Below are positions 14,269 to 23,491 of a DNA stretch of 64,000 nt, piece after piece; the stretch's first letter is position 1; each line of letters opens with the position of its first letter. Position numbers and translations under genes: made by a program. The DNA lies in NCBI RefSeq assembly GCF_900089585.1, contig NZ_FLRH01000003.1, forward strand, positions 2,370,501 to 2,434,500, in the 5' to 3' direction. The stretch comes from Micromonospora sediminicola. Lineage in GTDB: Bacteria > Actinomycetota > Actinomycetes > Mycobacteriales > Micromonosporaceae. Under the pieces are notes generated by a model. It was not told where the DNA came from. It did not search any database and worked only from the letters and a program-made list of their open reading frames with translations.

Positions 14269-16815
14269 TCAGCCGAGGTGCCGCAGCACCACCAGCGCCT
14301 GGTCGTCCTCGGAGCCGGCCAGGTCGCGCAGCAACGCGTCCGCGATCGCCTCCGCCGGCTCGTCGCGCACCGCGACCAGCGCCCGGTGCAGCGCCGCGAC
14401 GCCCTCGTCGTACGGCCGGCCGCGCCGCTCCACCAGCCCGTCCGTGTACGCCACCAGCAGGTCGCCGGGGCCGAACGGGATCGTGGTGGCGGTCATCGGT
14501 CGGTCGACCATGCCCAGCGGCATCGCGTTCTCGGTGTGCACGGTGCGCGGCGGCGCGCCGGCGGGCAGCACCACCGGGTGCGGGTGGCCGGCGCGGGCCA
14601 CCCGCGCGGTGCGGGCCCGCGGGTCGACCACCACGACCAGGCAGGTGCCGAGGAAGCCGACGCCGAGCAGTTCGGTGAGCCGCAGGAACACCTCCTCCAG
14701 CGGCACGCCCAGCCGGATCAGCGTGTTCAGCATGGTGCGCAGCTGCGCCATGTCGGCCGCGGCCTCCACCTGGTGCCCGACCACGTCGCCGAGCACCACG
14801 GCCAGCCGGTCGCCCTCCTGGCGGACCAGGTCGTACCAGTCGCCGCCCAGGTGCAGGCCGCTCATCGCGGGCCGGTAGCGGGTGGCCACCTCCAGGCCGC
14901 GCGGGGTGGTCAGCGACGAGCTGCGCAGCCGGCCGGCCAGGCGGGTCACCAGGTTGTGCTCGGCGGCGGCCAGCCGGACCCGCTCCAGCGTCTGCTCGCA
15001 CAGGTCGGCGACGGTGTCCAGCAACGCCAGGTCGCTGTCGCGCAGCGGCCGTTCCCGTCGCCAGCCGAAGCCCAGCGCGGCGATCGGGCGGCGACCGGCG
15101 CCGAACAGCGGCAGCGCCACGGTGGTGACCAGGCCGTGCCCGCCGACCGGGTCGGGCAGCCCGGGGAACCGGGCGGTGAAGTCGGCCCGGTCGCGCAGCA
15201 CGATGCGCTCCCCGTCGCGCAGCGCGCGCACGATCGGGCGCGGATCGTCGACGGTCAGGTCGCGGAACGTGGCGGCCAGCGTGCCCGGCACGTCGCCGTG
15301 GTGCCAGAGCCGGACCCGGCGGCCCTCGTCCCGCATGGCCAGCCCGGGCAGCTCCGCCCCGAGCGCCGTGGTGGCGGCGTCGAGGATCACCTCGATCGCC
15401 TCGGCGGTGGAGCGGGTCACGCTGAGCCGGGCGGCGAAGCCGGCCATCGCCTGCGCCGACCCGGTCAGCTCGGCCCGTTGCAGCGCCTGGCTGCTCAACC
15501 CGGCCACCGCGTCGAGCAGGTTCCGCAGCGCCTCGTCCTCGGCGACCGGCCCGGCCCAGCGCACCTCCAGGGCGCCCAGCGCGGCACCGTCGCCGTAGCG
15601 CAGCGGCAGGCACAGCCCGGTGGTCCGGCCGTCGACGCCGGTCAGCGGCAGCGCCGCGTTGTCGCGTACCGCGCGGGCCAGCGGGGCCTCGGCGTCCACC
15701 GGCACCCGCTCGGCGGGGACGTCGCCGCCGGCCACGTCGAGCACGGTACGGCCGGGCCGGGCGAGCGCCACCCGCAGCGCGACCGCGTCCACCACGGCCG
15801 GCCCGACCGTGGTCACCACCTCCACGATGGCCTCGTGGCCACGCGCCGAGCTGAGCGCCCCGGCGAGCCGGGCCAGCGCCTCGGCCCGGCGCAGCGCCCG
15901 CTGCCGGTCGCTGACGTCGCGCGCCACGGTGGCCACGAACGCGGTGCCGTCCCGCCCGTCGCCGGTGGCGACGGTGAACGTCTGGTGGTCGACGTCGATC
16001 GCCTCGCCGGTGTCCCGGCGCACCAGGCGGCTCTCCGCCCGGTGGTGCCCCTCGCGCAACGCGGTCGGGATGAGCTCGGCGCGCCACAGCTCCCGCGCGT
16101 CCGGGGCGGCGAAGTCGACCAGGCCCAGCCCGTCCACCCGCTCCCGGTCACCGAGCCCGACCAGCGCCCGTCCGGCCGGGTTGACGTAGACGGTCCGACC
16201 GTCCGGCGTGGCCACCGCGATGAAGTCGCCGGAGCGTTCCACCAGCGCCTGGAACAGCCGCAGCTCGGCCGGCGCGGCGCCGTCCGCCGCCCGCCTCGCC
16301 CGGGCCAGCGCCAGCGCCGTGCCGACCTGCCCGGCGACCAGCTCGACGAAGGTGCGGTCGTCGGCGTCGACCGGGCCACCCGGAGCCAGCGCGGCGACCA
16401 GCACCCCGGCCGGGCGGTCGCCGTCGGGGTCGGGCACCGGCTGCACGGCGACCACCGGCGCGGTCGAGCCGTCGTCGGTGCGCGGCGGCAGCAGCCGGGG
16501 CATGCCGTCGGCCAGCACGGCGGCCACCGGCCACCCGTCCGCCGGCGCCGGCGGAACCTCGACCCCGTCCGTGGCGGCCGGTCGTGGAGCGTCCGGCCCG
16601 GCCAGGTGGAGCTGCACGAAGGGCAGCGCGGGAGTTCCGGCCAGCACCTTGACCGCCCGCCGGGCCACCTCGTCCGGGTCGCTCGCGTCGGCCAGCGCCG
16701 TGGCCAGCGCGGCGAGCAGCCGCAGCCGCTGGTCGCCGCGAACCGCGCCCGCGTCCCCGCCCGTGGCGGCGACGACGTCCGGCCACCGGGCGTCGTCCGG
16801 CGGGGTGCTGCTCAC
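14269..16815 (-). CDS. GAF-PAS-GAF-GAF-SpoIIE serine phosphatase
   Basis: An 848-residue cytosolic signalling phosphatase. In order: a GAF-like domain (about 30-175), a PAS domain (about 185-300; segment [14 protein letters not shown]), two further GAF-like domains (about 315-455 and 465-610), and a C-terminal PP2C/SpoIIE catalytic domain (about 620-848). Metal-binding residues are visible in [25 protein letters not shown] and EDDQALVVL. Family members dephosphorylate anti-anti-sigma factors to release alternative sigma factors. No anti-sigma or STAS gene is adjacent, so the target is unknown. GTG 16815 has GGAGG at ideal spacing. A perfect 12-base palindrome lies 32 bases upstream. Confidence 0.9.
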   Translation of the reverse strand: MSSTPPDDARWPDVVAATGGDAGAVRGDQRLRLLAALATALADASDPDEVARRAVKVLAGTPALPFVQLHLAGPDAPRPAATDGVEVPPAPADGWPVAAVLADGMPRLLPPRTDDGSTAPVVAVQPVPDPDGDRPAGVLVAALAPGGPVDADDRTFVELVAGQVGTALALARARRAADGAAPAELRLFQALVERSGDFIAVATPDGRTVYVNPAGRALVGLGDRERVDGLGLVDFAAPDARELWRAELIPTALREGHHRAESRLVRRDTGEAIDVDHQTFTVATGDGRDGTAFVATVARDVSDRQRALRRAEALARLAGALSSARGHEAIVEVVTTVGPAVVDAVALRVALARPGRTVLDVAGGDVPAERVPVDAEAPLARAVRDNAALPLTGVDGRTTGLCLPLRYGDGAALGALEVRWAGPVAEDEALRNLLDAVAGLSSQALQRAELTGSAQAMAGFAARLSVTRSTAEAIEVILDAATTALGAELPGLAMRDEGRRVRLWHHGDVPGTLAATFRDLTVDDPRPIVRALRDGERIVLRDRADFTARFPGLPDPVGGHGLVTTVALPLFGAGRRPIAALGFGWRRERPLRDSDLALLDTVADLCEQTLERVRLAAAEHNLVTRLAGRLRSSSLTTPRGLEVATRYRPAMSGLHLGGDWYDLVRQEGDRLAVVLGDVVGHQVEAAADMAQLRTMLNTLIRLGVPLEEVFLRLTELLGVGFLGTCLVVVVDPRARTARVARAGHPHPVVLPAGAPPRTVHTENAMPLGMVDRPMTATTIPFGPGDLLVAYTDGLVERRGRPYDEGVAALHRALVAVRDEPAEAIADALLRDLAGSEDDQALVVLRHLG

Positions 16816-16846
16816 CGGGACCTCCGCTCGGCATCAGGCGTCCTCA

Positions 16847-16858
16847 GTTTCCGGAAAC
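16847..16858. repeat. GTTTCCGGAAAC palindrome upstream of the SpoIIE-phosphatase gene
   Basis: A perfect 12-base dyad lies 32 bases before the phosphatase start. It could be a regulator site, or its GTTT half could be part of a stress-sigma -35 box. No paired -10 is obvious. Confidence 0.4.
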
Positions 16859-17033
16859 GTACCAGCGGCCCGAGGTGGATGGCGATCGTCGATCCGGTCC
16901 TCGGCGCGGCCCGGCTGGACGTACCTCCCAGCACGTCGGCAACCGGGCCGCCGGCGTACCCAGTTGCGCTGAGCCCGCCCGGGCCCCGGGGCCGGCGTGC
17001 GAGGCTGGGCGGGACGGTGGTCAGGAGGTGCGC

Positions 17034-17399
17034 ATGGGGGCGACGCCACGGCTCGACTTCGCGCTGGACACGTACGAGTGCATCGTGCTCTACCCCGGTC
17101 CGTCCGGGCGGGCGCTGCCGGAGGAGACCGTGCAGCGGTTGCAGGCCGAGCACGTCCAGCACATGGGGGCGCTGCAGCGACGCGGCATCGTGCTGGTCGA
17201 CGGCTCGGTGGACGGCCCGGCCCGGGAACCCGACCCGCCGATCGGCTTCGGCCTGGCCCGGACCGGTTCGGTGGACGACGTGCGCAGCGTCATGGAGGCC
17301 GATCCCGCGGTGCAGGCCGGGCTCTACCGGGTCGAGGTGCTCACCTTCCTCTGCCCCGCCGGCTCGCTGGAGTTCCCGCTGCTCAAGACCCAGAGCTGA
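17034..17399 (+). CDS. YCII-related small protein
   Basis: A 121-residue soluble protein with the YCII-like alpha/beta fold pattern: the segment HVQHMGALQRRGIVLVDGSV and the later EADPAVQAGLYRVEVLTF match the family's two conserved blocks. YCII proteins are small dimeric enzymes or binding modules with poorly defined function. ATG 17034 follows AGGAGG by 5 bases. It is divergent from the SpoIIE-phosphatase gene and precedes an FAD oxidase by 120 bases. No specific role can be given. Confidence 0.8.
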   Translation: MGATPRLDFALDTYECIVLYPGPSGRALPEETVQRLQAEHVQHMGALQRRGIVLVDGSVDGPAREPDPPIGFGLARTGSVDDVRSVMEADPAVQAGLYRVEVLTFLCPAGSLEFPLLKTQS

Positions 17400-17519
17400 G
17401 GGGCGCCGCGCACTGTCGCGCGGGCGACGGCGGCGGCGTCGCGGCGGTGCTACGGTCCGGCGCAGTGAGCCGCCCCGGCCCGTCCGGCGCCGCCGGCCCG
17501 GGTCGGTCGAGGAGCCGCC

Positions 17520-18947
17520 ATGACCTCCGCCCCGGACCTGCCGCGCGCCACCGACCTGCTCCGCGAGCTGCTCGGCGACCGCCTGCTCACCCCGGCCGAC
17601 GCCGGTTACCCCGACGCCGTGCGGCTGTGGAACGGCGCCCCGGTCGCCGCTCCCGCCCTGGTGGCCCGCGTCCGCGACGCCGGGGAGGTCGCGCACGCGG
17701 TTCGCGTCGCCGGGCGCTGCCACGTGCCGCTGTCGGTGCGCGCCGGCGGCCACGATTGGGCCGGCCGGGCCCTGCGCGACGGTGGCCTGGTCCTCGACCT
17801 CACCGCGCTGCGCCGGGTGGACCTCGACCCCGGGACCGGAGAGGTCACCGTGGGCGGCGGGGCGACGGCCGCCGACGTGCTCGCCGCCCTGCGACCGTAC
17901 GACCGGGTCGTCGCCACCGGCGTGGTGCGTGCGGTCGGGCTGGCCGGGCTGACCCTGGCCGGCGGTTACGGCCCGCTCTGCGGCCGGTTCGGGTTGGCGC
18001 TGGACAACCTGCTCGGGGCCGAGGTGGTGCTCGCCGACGGCCGCCGGGTGACCGCCGACGCCACGCACGAGCCCGAGCTGTACTGGGCGCTGCGCGGCGG
18101 AGGCGGCAACTTCGGCGTGGTCACCGCGCTGCGCTACCGCACCCACCCGCTGGCCGCCGCACTCGCCGGCATGCTGCTGTTCCCGTTGGACCAGGCGACG
18201 GCGGTGCTGCGCGGCTACGGCGAGGAGGTGCGCCGGGCGCCGGACGAGTTGACCGTGATGGCCGGCTTCCTGCCCGGCCCGGCGGGGGAGCCGGTGGTCT
18301 TCCTCGCCCCGGTGTTCACCGGCGCCGACGAGGCGGCGGGACGGGCCGCGGTGGACCGGCTGCGGGCGCTCGGCACCCCGCTGGTCGACCAGGTCGCACC
18401 GCTGCCGTACGAGGACGTGCTGCGCATGTTCGACGGCGGGATGGCCGACGGCAACCACTACCTGCTGCGTACCCGGTGGTTGCCCCGGGTGGACGAGCCG
18501 GTGGTGGCCGCGCTGACCGCGGCGGCCGGCGCGGTCACCTCGCCGTTCTCCGCGATCGCGCTGCACCACTTCCACGGCGCGGCGGCCCGGGTGGGGGTGG
18601 GGGAGACCGCGTTCGGGCTGCGCGCCGACCACCTGCTCGCCGAGATCATCGCGGTCTGGGCGCCGGGCGACGACCCGGCGCCGCACCGGGCGTGGGCCGA
18701 ACACACCAGCGCGGCCCTGGCCCCGCACGCGCTGCCCGGTGGCTACCCGAACCTGCTCGCGCCGGAGGAGACCGACCGGGTCCGGCTGGCCTACGGTCCG
18801 AACTGGGACCGGCTGCGCCGGGCCAAGCGCCGCTACGACCCCCGGGGCGTCTTCTCGGCCGTGCCCACGCTGCCGCCGGCCGGCCCGCCCGTGCCCCGCG
18901 TCGGACAGGGGCGACCGGATCCCCGGGAGCACCCGGCCGGACGGTGA
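17520..18947 (+). CDS. FAD-linked oxidase (PCMH/berberine-bridge type)
   Basis: A 475-residue flavoprotein oxidase. The PCMH FAD-binding domain covers about 40-210: RAGGHDWAGRAL contains the His expected to bind FAD covalently, and GLTLAGGYGPLCGRFG is the second FAD segment. The Cys that gives a second covalent link in berberine-bridge enzymes is replaced by Val (TGVVRAVG), so a single His link is expected. The C-terminal YDPRGVF matches the BBE signature around YNRLRALKRRYDP-like ends. No signal peptide. ATG 17520 follows GAGGAG. Such enzymes oxidise sugars, alkaloids or antibiotic intermediates; no cluster surrounds this one. Confidence 0.87.
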   Translation: MTSAPDLPRATDLLRELLGDRLLTPADAGYPDAVRLWNGAPVAAPALVARVRDAGEVAHAVRVAGRCHVPLSVRAGGHDWAGRALRDGGLVLDLTALRRVDLDPGTGEVTVGGGATAADVLAALRPYDRVVATGVVRAVGLAGLTLAGGYGPLCGRFGLALDNLLGAEVVLADGRRVTADATHEPELYWALRGGGGNFGVVTALRYRTHPLAAALAGMLLFPLDQATAVLRGYGEEVRRAPDELTVMAGFLPGPAGEPVVFLAPVFTGADEAAGRAAVDRLRALGTPLVDQVAPLPYEDVLRMFDGGMADGNHYLLRTRWLPRVDEPVVAALTAAAGAVTSPFSAIALHHFHGAAARVGVGETAFGLRADHLLAEIIAVWAPGDDPAPHRAWAEHTSAALAPHALPGGYPNLLAPEETDRVRLAYGPNWDRLRRAKRRYDPRGVFSAVPTLPPAGPPVPRVGQGRPDPREHPAGR

Positions 18948-19116
18948 CGGCGAGCGGTACGATTTCCGCCGCGCGGTCGCCGATGCCCGCCACTCACGAC
19001 GTCGCGGTGCGGTGCATCCACCGCCCGCCCGCGCGGGTTTCGCGCGTCGTTGGACAACTGTTCCACAGTCCGCAAGGGGTCGGCCGGCAGGTCGATCCGG
19101 AGGAGAGACTAGCCTG

Positions 19117-20565
19117 ATGGGCGTGACACGCCGCGCGAAGATCGTCTGCACTCTCGGCCCCGCCACCTCGTCCCCGGAGCGCATCCGGGGGCTCGTCGAG
19201 GCGGGCATGAACGTGGCGAGGCTCAACTTCAGCCACGGCAGTCACGAGGACCACGAGTCGGTCTACCGGATGGTCCGGGAGGCCGCCGAGGCCTCCGGCA
19301 AGCCGGTCGCCGTCCTCGCCGACCTCCAGGGCCCCAAGATCCGCCTCGGCCGCTTCGCCGACGGGCCGCACGAGTGGCGCACCGGCGACTCCGTGGTGAT
19401 CACCAGCGACGAGATCGTCGGCACCAAGGAGCGGGTCTCCTGCACCTACCGCAAGCTGCCACAGGAGGTGAAGCCGGGCGACCGGCTGCTGATCGACGAC
19501 GGCCGGGTCGCGGTCGAGGTCAGCGACGTCACCGGCAACGACATCCGCTGCCTGGTCACCGAGGGCGGCCCGGTCTCCAACAACAAGGGCGTCTCGCTGC
19601 CCAACGTGGCGGTCAGCGTCCCGGCCATGTCCGACAAGGACGCCGAGGACCTGCGCTTCGCCCTCGGCCTCGGCGTCGACCTGGTCGCGCTGTCGTTCGT
19701 CCGCTCGGCGGAGGACATCAAGCTGGTCCACTCGATCATGGACGAGGAGGGCGTGCGCCGCCCGGTCCTCGCCAAGGTCGAGAAGCCGGAGGCGGTCGAC
19801 CACCTGGAGGCGATCGTGCTCGCCTTCGACGGCGTCATGGTCGCCCGCGGCGACCTCGGCGTCGAGCTGCCGCTGGACCAGGTCCCGCTGGTGCAGAAGC
19901 GCGCCGTGCAGCTCTGCCGGGAGAACGCCAAGCCGGTCATCGTGGCCACCCAGATGCTCGACTCGATGATCGAGAACTCCCGCCCCACCCGCGCCGAGGC
20001 CTCCGACGTGGCCAACGCGGTGCTCGACGGCGCGGACGCGGTGATGCTCTCCGGCGAGACCAGCGTCGGCAAGTACCCGGTGCTCACCGTCAGCACCATG
20101 GCGAAGATCGTCACCACCACCGAGGCCGGCTCGATCGCCGTCCCCCGGCTGCAGCACGACCCGCGTACGCACGGCGGCGCGCTGACCGTCGCCGCGTCCT
20201 CCATCGCCCGCGCCATCGGCGCCAAGGCCATGGTGGCGTTCTCGCAGACCGGCGACACCGTCAAGCGGCTCAGCCGGCTGCACTGCGACCTGCCGCTGCT
20301 GGCCTTCACCCCGGTGCCGGAGGTGCGCAACCAGCTCGCGCTCTGCTGGGGCGTGGAGACGTTCCTGATGCCGTTCGTCGAGCACACCGACGACATGTTC
20401 CGCCAGGTCGACCAGGCGCTGCTCGGCCTCAACCGGGCCAACCCGGGCGACTACGTGGTGATCGTGGCGGGCAGCCCGCCCGGCACCCCCGGCTCCACCA
20501 ACACGCTGCGGGTGCACCAGCTCGGTTCGCTCGTCGACGCGGCCTCGGCCCGGGCCCTTCAGTGA
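19117..20565 (+). CDS. pyk: Pyruvate kinase
   Basis: The last glycolytic enzyme: converts phosphoenolpyruvate and ADP to pyruvate and ATP in the cytosol. 482 residues is the normal length. Diagnostic segments are KIVCTLGPATSSPERI and NVARLNFSHG at the N-terminus, KVEKPEAVDHLEAI with the catalytic Lys region, VMVARGDLGVELP, ATQMLDSMIENSRPTRAE, and MLSGETSVGKYP. The C-terminal domain completes the fold. I use ATG 19117; GGAGGAG lies about 14 bases upstream, which is long, and GTG 19123 is possible but even further away. It is followed by a tandem 59-bp repeat and then tesB. Confidence 0.97.
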   Translation: MGVTRRAKIVCTLGPATSSPERIRGLVEAGMNVARLNFSHGSHEDHESVYRMVREAAEASGKPVAVLADLQGPKIRLGRFADGPHEWRTGDSVVITSDEIVGTKERVSCTYRKLPQEVKPGDRLLIDDGRVAVEVSDVTGNDIRCLVTEGGPVSNNKGVSLPNVAVSVPAMSDKDAEDLRFALGLGVDLVALSFVRSAEDIKLVHSIMDEEGVRRPVLAKVEKPEAVDHLEAIVLAFDGVMVARGDLGVELPLDQVPLVQKRAVQLCRENAKPVIVATQMLDSMIENSRPTRAEASDVANAVLDGADAVMLSGETSVGKYPVLTVSTMAKIVTTTEAGSIAVPRLQHDPRTHGGALTVAASSIARAIGAKAMVAFSQTGDTVKRLSRLHCDLPLLAFTPVPEVRNQLALCWGVETFLMPFVEHTDDMFRQVDQALLGLNRANPGDYVVIVAGSPPGTPGSTNTLRVHQLGSLVDAASARALQ

Positions 20566-20679
20566 GCGCGAGGAGTGAGCCGGGTTCGCGAGCCCCGCAG
20601 TCGCGAACGAAGGTGGCGCGGTGAGCGTGAGGAGTGAGCCGGTGTTGCGAGCCCCGCAGTCGCGAACGAAGGTGGCGCG
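20562..20679 (+). repeat. Tandem 59-bp direct duplication between pyk and tesB
   Basis: Copies 20562-20620 and 20621-20679 differ at only a few positions and abut exactly. Each begins GTGAGCG, has a GC-rich centre with GCGAGCCCCGCAGTCGCGAA, and ends AAGGTGGCGCG, which supplies the ribosome-binding sequence for the following GTG. The first copy starts within the last codons of pyk. The tesB start at 20680 begins with the same GTGAG as the repeat, so the unit looks like a duplicated translation-start region. Confidence 0.9.
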
Positions 20680-21564
20680 GTGAGTGACGCTCCGGTGGCG
20701 ACCGGGCAGGCGGCGGTCGACCAGCTCCTGGAGGTGCTGGACCTGGCGCAGACCGGCGAGATGGCCTTCCGCGGGATGAGCCCGCCGGTGGGCCCGCAGC
20801 GGGTCTACGGCGGTCAGGTCGCCGGCCAGGCGTTGGTCGCGGCCGGCCGCACGGTCGACCCGGAGCGGGCCGTGCACTCGCTGCACGGCTACTTCGTCCG
20901 GCCCGGTGACCCGGCCGAGCCGATCGACTACCAGGTGGAGAACGTCCGCGACGGCCGCTCCTTCTCGGTGCGCCGCTCGGTGGCGTTGCAGCACGACAAG
21001 CCGATCTTCTTCATGTCGGCGTCGTTCCAGCGGCAGGAGGAGGGGCTGGACCACCACGCCCCGCTCCCGCCCGACGTGCCCGCGCCGGACGACGTGCCGA
21101 CCATGACCGACCGGCTGTCCCGCTACCCGGAACGGCTCGGCATCTGGGGCCAGATCCCGCGCCCGATCGACGTGCGCTACGTCGGCGAGCCCGGCTGGGT
21201 ACGCCCCGGCGACCGGCCGGCCGAGCCGCACCAGCGGGTCTGGATGCGCATCGACGGCAAGCTGCCGGACGACCCGCTGCTGCACGCCTGCGCCCTCACG
21301 TACGCGTCCGACCTGACGCTGCTCGACTCGGTGCTGTCGGTGCACGGCGAGGTGTGGGGGCCGGGTGGTGTGGTGGGCGCCAGCCTCGACCACGCGCTCT
21401 GGTTCCACCGGCCGTTCCGCGCCGACGAGTGGTTCCTCTACGACTGCTGGAGCCCGTCGGCGTCGGGGGCCCGTGGCCTGGCCACCGGCCGGATGTTCAC
21501 CACCGACGGCCGGCACATCGCCAGCGCCGTGCAGGAGGGGCTGCTGCGCCGGGTCGGCGGCTGA
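20680..21564 (+). CDS. tesB: Acyl-CoA thioesterase II
   Basis: A 294-residue double-hotdog thioesterase that hydrolyses acyl-CoA to fatty acid and CoA in the cytosol. The N-terminal hotdog has VYGGQVAGQALVAA and LHGYFVRPGD; the C-terminal hotdog has YASDLTLLDSVL (catalytic Asp), SLDHALWFHRPF (Ser in place of Thr) and SAVQEGLLR (Gln), matching the Asp-Thr/Ser-Gln set of E. coli TesB. GTG 20680 is placed directly after the second 59-bp repeat, whose AAGGTGG serves as ribosome-binding site. It is probably co-transcribed with pyk. Confidence 0.93.
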   Translation: MSDAPVATGQAAVDQLLEVLDLAQTGEMAFRGMSPPVGPQRVYGGQVAGQALVAAGRTVDPERAVHSLHGYFVRPGDPAEPIDYQVENVRDGRSFSVRRSVALQHDKPIFFMSASFQRQEEGLDHHAPLPPDVPAPDDVPTMTDRLSRYPERLGIWGQIPRPIDVRYVGEPGWVRPGDRPAEPHQRVWMRIDGKLPDDPLLHACALTYASDLTLLDSVLSVHGEVWGPGGVVGASLDHALWFHRPFRADEWFLYDCWSPSASGARGLATGRMFTTDGRHIASAVQEGLLRRVGG

Positions 21565-21622
21565 GCCGGCAACCGTGACCGATCGGCCGAGGGTCGGGAG
21601 TCCGGGCGGCTGAACCGGCGAC

Positions 21623-21628
21623 TAACCT
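21623..21628 (+). promoter_or_regulatory. Leaderless-type -10 of the Rrf2 gene
   Basis: TAACCT ends 7 bases before the ATG at 21636 and no ribosome-binding sequence is present, so transcription should start at or next to the start codon. Confidence 0.55.
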
Positions 21629-21635
21629 TGCCGGC

Positions 21636-22106
21636 ATGCGTCTCTCCGCCCGGGTCGACTACGCCCTCCGTGCGGCCGCCGAGCTGGCCTCGGTCGCCGA
21701 CGGCGCGGCCGTCGGGCGGAGTCGGCCGGTGACCGCCGAGCAGATCGCCCGCTCCCAGGACATCCCGCCGAAGTTCCTCGAGAGCATCCTGCTCCAGCTG
21801 CGCCGGGGCGGCATCGTGCACGCGCAGCGCGGCCCGGAGGGCGGCTACTGGCTGGCCCGACCGGCGTCCGAGATCTCCCTGGCCGAGGTGATCCGCGTGA
21901 TCGACGGCCCGCTCGCGCACGTGCGCGGGCAGCGTCCGGAGCAACTCGGCTACCAGGGCGCGGCCCGTGCGCTGCAGGACGTCTGGATCGCGCTGCGGGC
22001 CAGCGAGCGGGAGATCCTGGAGCTGGTCACCATCGCCGACGTGGCCGGCGGCACGCTGCCCGGCCGGGTCAACGAGCTGGCCGCCGACCCGCGCGCCTGG
22101 AGCTGA
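21636..22106 (+). CDS. Rrf2-family regulator without Fe-S cysteines (CymR-like)
   Basis: A 156-residue winged-helix regulator. The N-terminus MRLSARVDYALRAAAELA and the segment IPPKFLESILLQLRRGGIV are diagnostic of Rrf2, followed by the wing RGPEGGYWLARP. There is no cysteine anywhere, so it cannot carry the Fe-S cluster of IscR/NsrR/RsrR and is closer to CymR-type sulfur regulators. A TauE/SafE sulfur-compound permease follows 144 bases downstream with a dyad TCGACcaaGTCGA before it, so control of that permease is likely. An inserted loop, GAAVGRSRP, follows the first helix. Confidence 0.88.
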   Translation: MRLSARVDYALRAAAELASVADGAAVGRSRPVTAEQIARSQDIPPKFLESILLQLRRGGIVHAQRGPEGGYWLARPASEISLAEVIRVIDGPLAHVRGQRPEQLGYQGAARALQDVWIALRASEREILELVTIADVAGGTLPGRVNELAADPRAWS

Positions 22107-22207
22107 CGCCCGCCGCTCCGCTCCCGACCGCCCGTCGTCGGGGCCGTCCGGCGTGTTCCCACCAACCGGATGGGGGACTTGACCGGGACCCCCTCCGTGC
22201 CGCATTG

Positions 22208-22220
22208 TCGACCAAGTCGA
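22208..22220. promoter_or_regulatory. Candidate Rrf2 operator before the TauE gene
   Basis: TCGACcaaGTCGA is a perfect 5-bp dyad with a three-base centre, 31 bases before the permease GTG. Its position between an Rrf2 gene and its likely target suggests an operator. Alternatively it is chance symmetry. Confidence 0.45.
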
Positions 22221-22250
22221 TAGGAGATACCGAAAAGTCAGGGGGCGCTC

Positions 22251-23339
22251 GTGCGCAAGCTGCTGGTCCTCGCCCTCGTCGGGCTCGCCGCGCAACTGGT
22301 CGACGGCGCGCTCGGCATGGCGTACGGGCTGACCTCCTCGACCCTGCTGCTCTTCGCCGGGGTCGCGCCGGCCGCCGCCTCCGCCTCGGTGCACCTGGCC
22401 GAGATCGGCACCACGCTCGCCGCCGGCGTCTCGCACTGGCGCTTCGGCAACGTCGACTGGAAGGTGGTCGGGCGCATCGCCCTGCCGGGCGCGCTCGGCG
22501 CGTTCGCCGGCGCCACCTTCCTCAGCTCCATCTCCACCGAGTCGGCCGCCCCGTGGATGGCCGCCATCCTGTTCACCCTCGGCGCGTACCTGCTGGTCCG
22601 CTTCTCCCGGCCGCTGCGCGCCAACCGCGCCGCCGGCCGGCTGCGCAGCCGCTTCCTGGCCCCGCTCGGGCTGGTCGCCGGCTTCGTCGACGCCACCGGC
22701 GGTGGCGGCTGGGGTCCGGTCGCCACCCCGGCGCTGCTGGTCTCCGGCCGGATGGAGCCGCGCAAGGTCATCGGCTCGGTGGACACCTCCGAGTTCGTGG
22801 TGGCGGGCGCGGCCAGCCTCGGCTTCCTGATCGGGCTCGGCTCCGAGGGCTTCCTGCTGCCCACCGTGGCCGCGCTGCTGGTCGGCGGCCTGATCGCCGC
22901 GCCGATCGCGGCCTGGCTGGTCCGCATCGTGCCCGCCCAGGTGCTCGGCGCCGTCATCGGCGGCGTGATCGTGCTGACCAACGCCCGCACCCTGCTGCGC
23001 GCCGGCGAGCTGGGTGGCCCGGTGCCGGCCCTGGTCTACGCGGCGCTCGGCGCCGGCTGGCTGCTCGCCGTGGTGCTGGCGGTACGCGCGCTGCGCCGCG
23101 CCCGCCGTGCCCGCGCCACTGTCGACGCGGCGCTCGCCGCCGCTCCGGCCGATCCGGCCGATCCGGCCGTTCCCGCCGCTTCTGCTGCTCCGGCCGTTCC
23201 CGCTCCGGCCGTTCCCGCTCCGGCCGTTCCCGCTTCGGCCGTTCCCGCCGCTTCGGCCGTTCCCGCCGCCCCCGAGGCTGCCACCCCGCTCGACGAGCCG
23301 GGGGAGTCCCGCCGGCTCGCTGCCGCCGTCGAGAGCTGA
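22251..23339 (+). CDS. TauE/SafE-family permease with a repetitive Pro-Ala tail
   Basis: A 362-residue membrane protein of the sulfite/organosulfonate exporter family. About eight hydrophobic segments lie within residues 1-280. The duplicated family motif is visible as QLVDGALGMAYGLTSS in the first half and GFVDATGGGGWGPVATPALL in the second. Residues about 295-345 are an Ala/Pro/Val low-complexity tail encoded by near-perfect 15-bp repeats; the tail should be cytoplasmic and disordered. GTG 22251 follows GGGGG. With the Cys-less Rrf2 gene upstream, a role in sulfite or sulfonate export is plausible. Other TauE substrates cannot be excluded. Confidence 0.87.
   Translation: MRKLLVLALVGLAAQLVDGALGMAYGLTSSTLLLFAGVAPAAASASVHLAEIGTTLAAGVSHWRFGNVDWKVVGRIALPGALGAFAGATFLSSISTESAAPWMAAILFTLGAYLLVRFSRPLRANRAAGRLRSRFLAPLGLVAGFVDATGGGGWGPVATPALLVSGRMEPRKVIGSVDTSEFVVAGAASLGFLIGLGSEGFLLPTVAALLVGGLIAAPIAAWLVRIVPAQVLGAVIGGVIVLTNARTLLRAGELGGPVPALVYAALGAGWLLAVVLAVRALRRARRARATVDAALAAAPADPADPAVPAASAAPAVPAPAVPAPAVPASAVPAASAVPAAPEAATPLDEPGESRRLAAAVES
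23144..23270 (+). repeat. In-frame 15-bp tandem repeats in the permease tail
   Basis: CCGGCCGTTCCCGCT occurs three times perfectly (23190-23234) and is flanked by degenerate units on both sides. The unit is five codons (Pro-Ala-Val-Pro-Ala), so changes in copy number keep the frame and only alter tail length. Confidence 0.85.
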
Positions 23340-23491
23340 CGCGGCCCGCCCCGGGCCCGGGCCTGGTGATCCGTGCCGGGCGGGAGCGGCGTCTCCCCGG
23401 GGGCGGTACAGACACGACAAGCCCCCGGCTGAACACCCGCCGGCGCGGCCTCCGTCGGCGCGTCGCCGGTCGAGACCCCATCCTTTTCGAG

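Noticed and set aside
11653..18947. Natural-product biosynthetic cluster (GMC oxidase, aldo/keto reductase, FAD oxidase)
   Set aside because: The oxidoreductases are in different directions, and no core synthase, carrier protein or peptide precursor is present.
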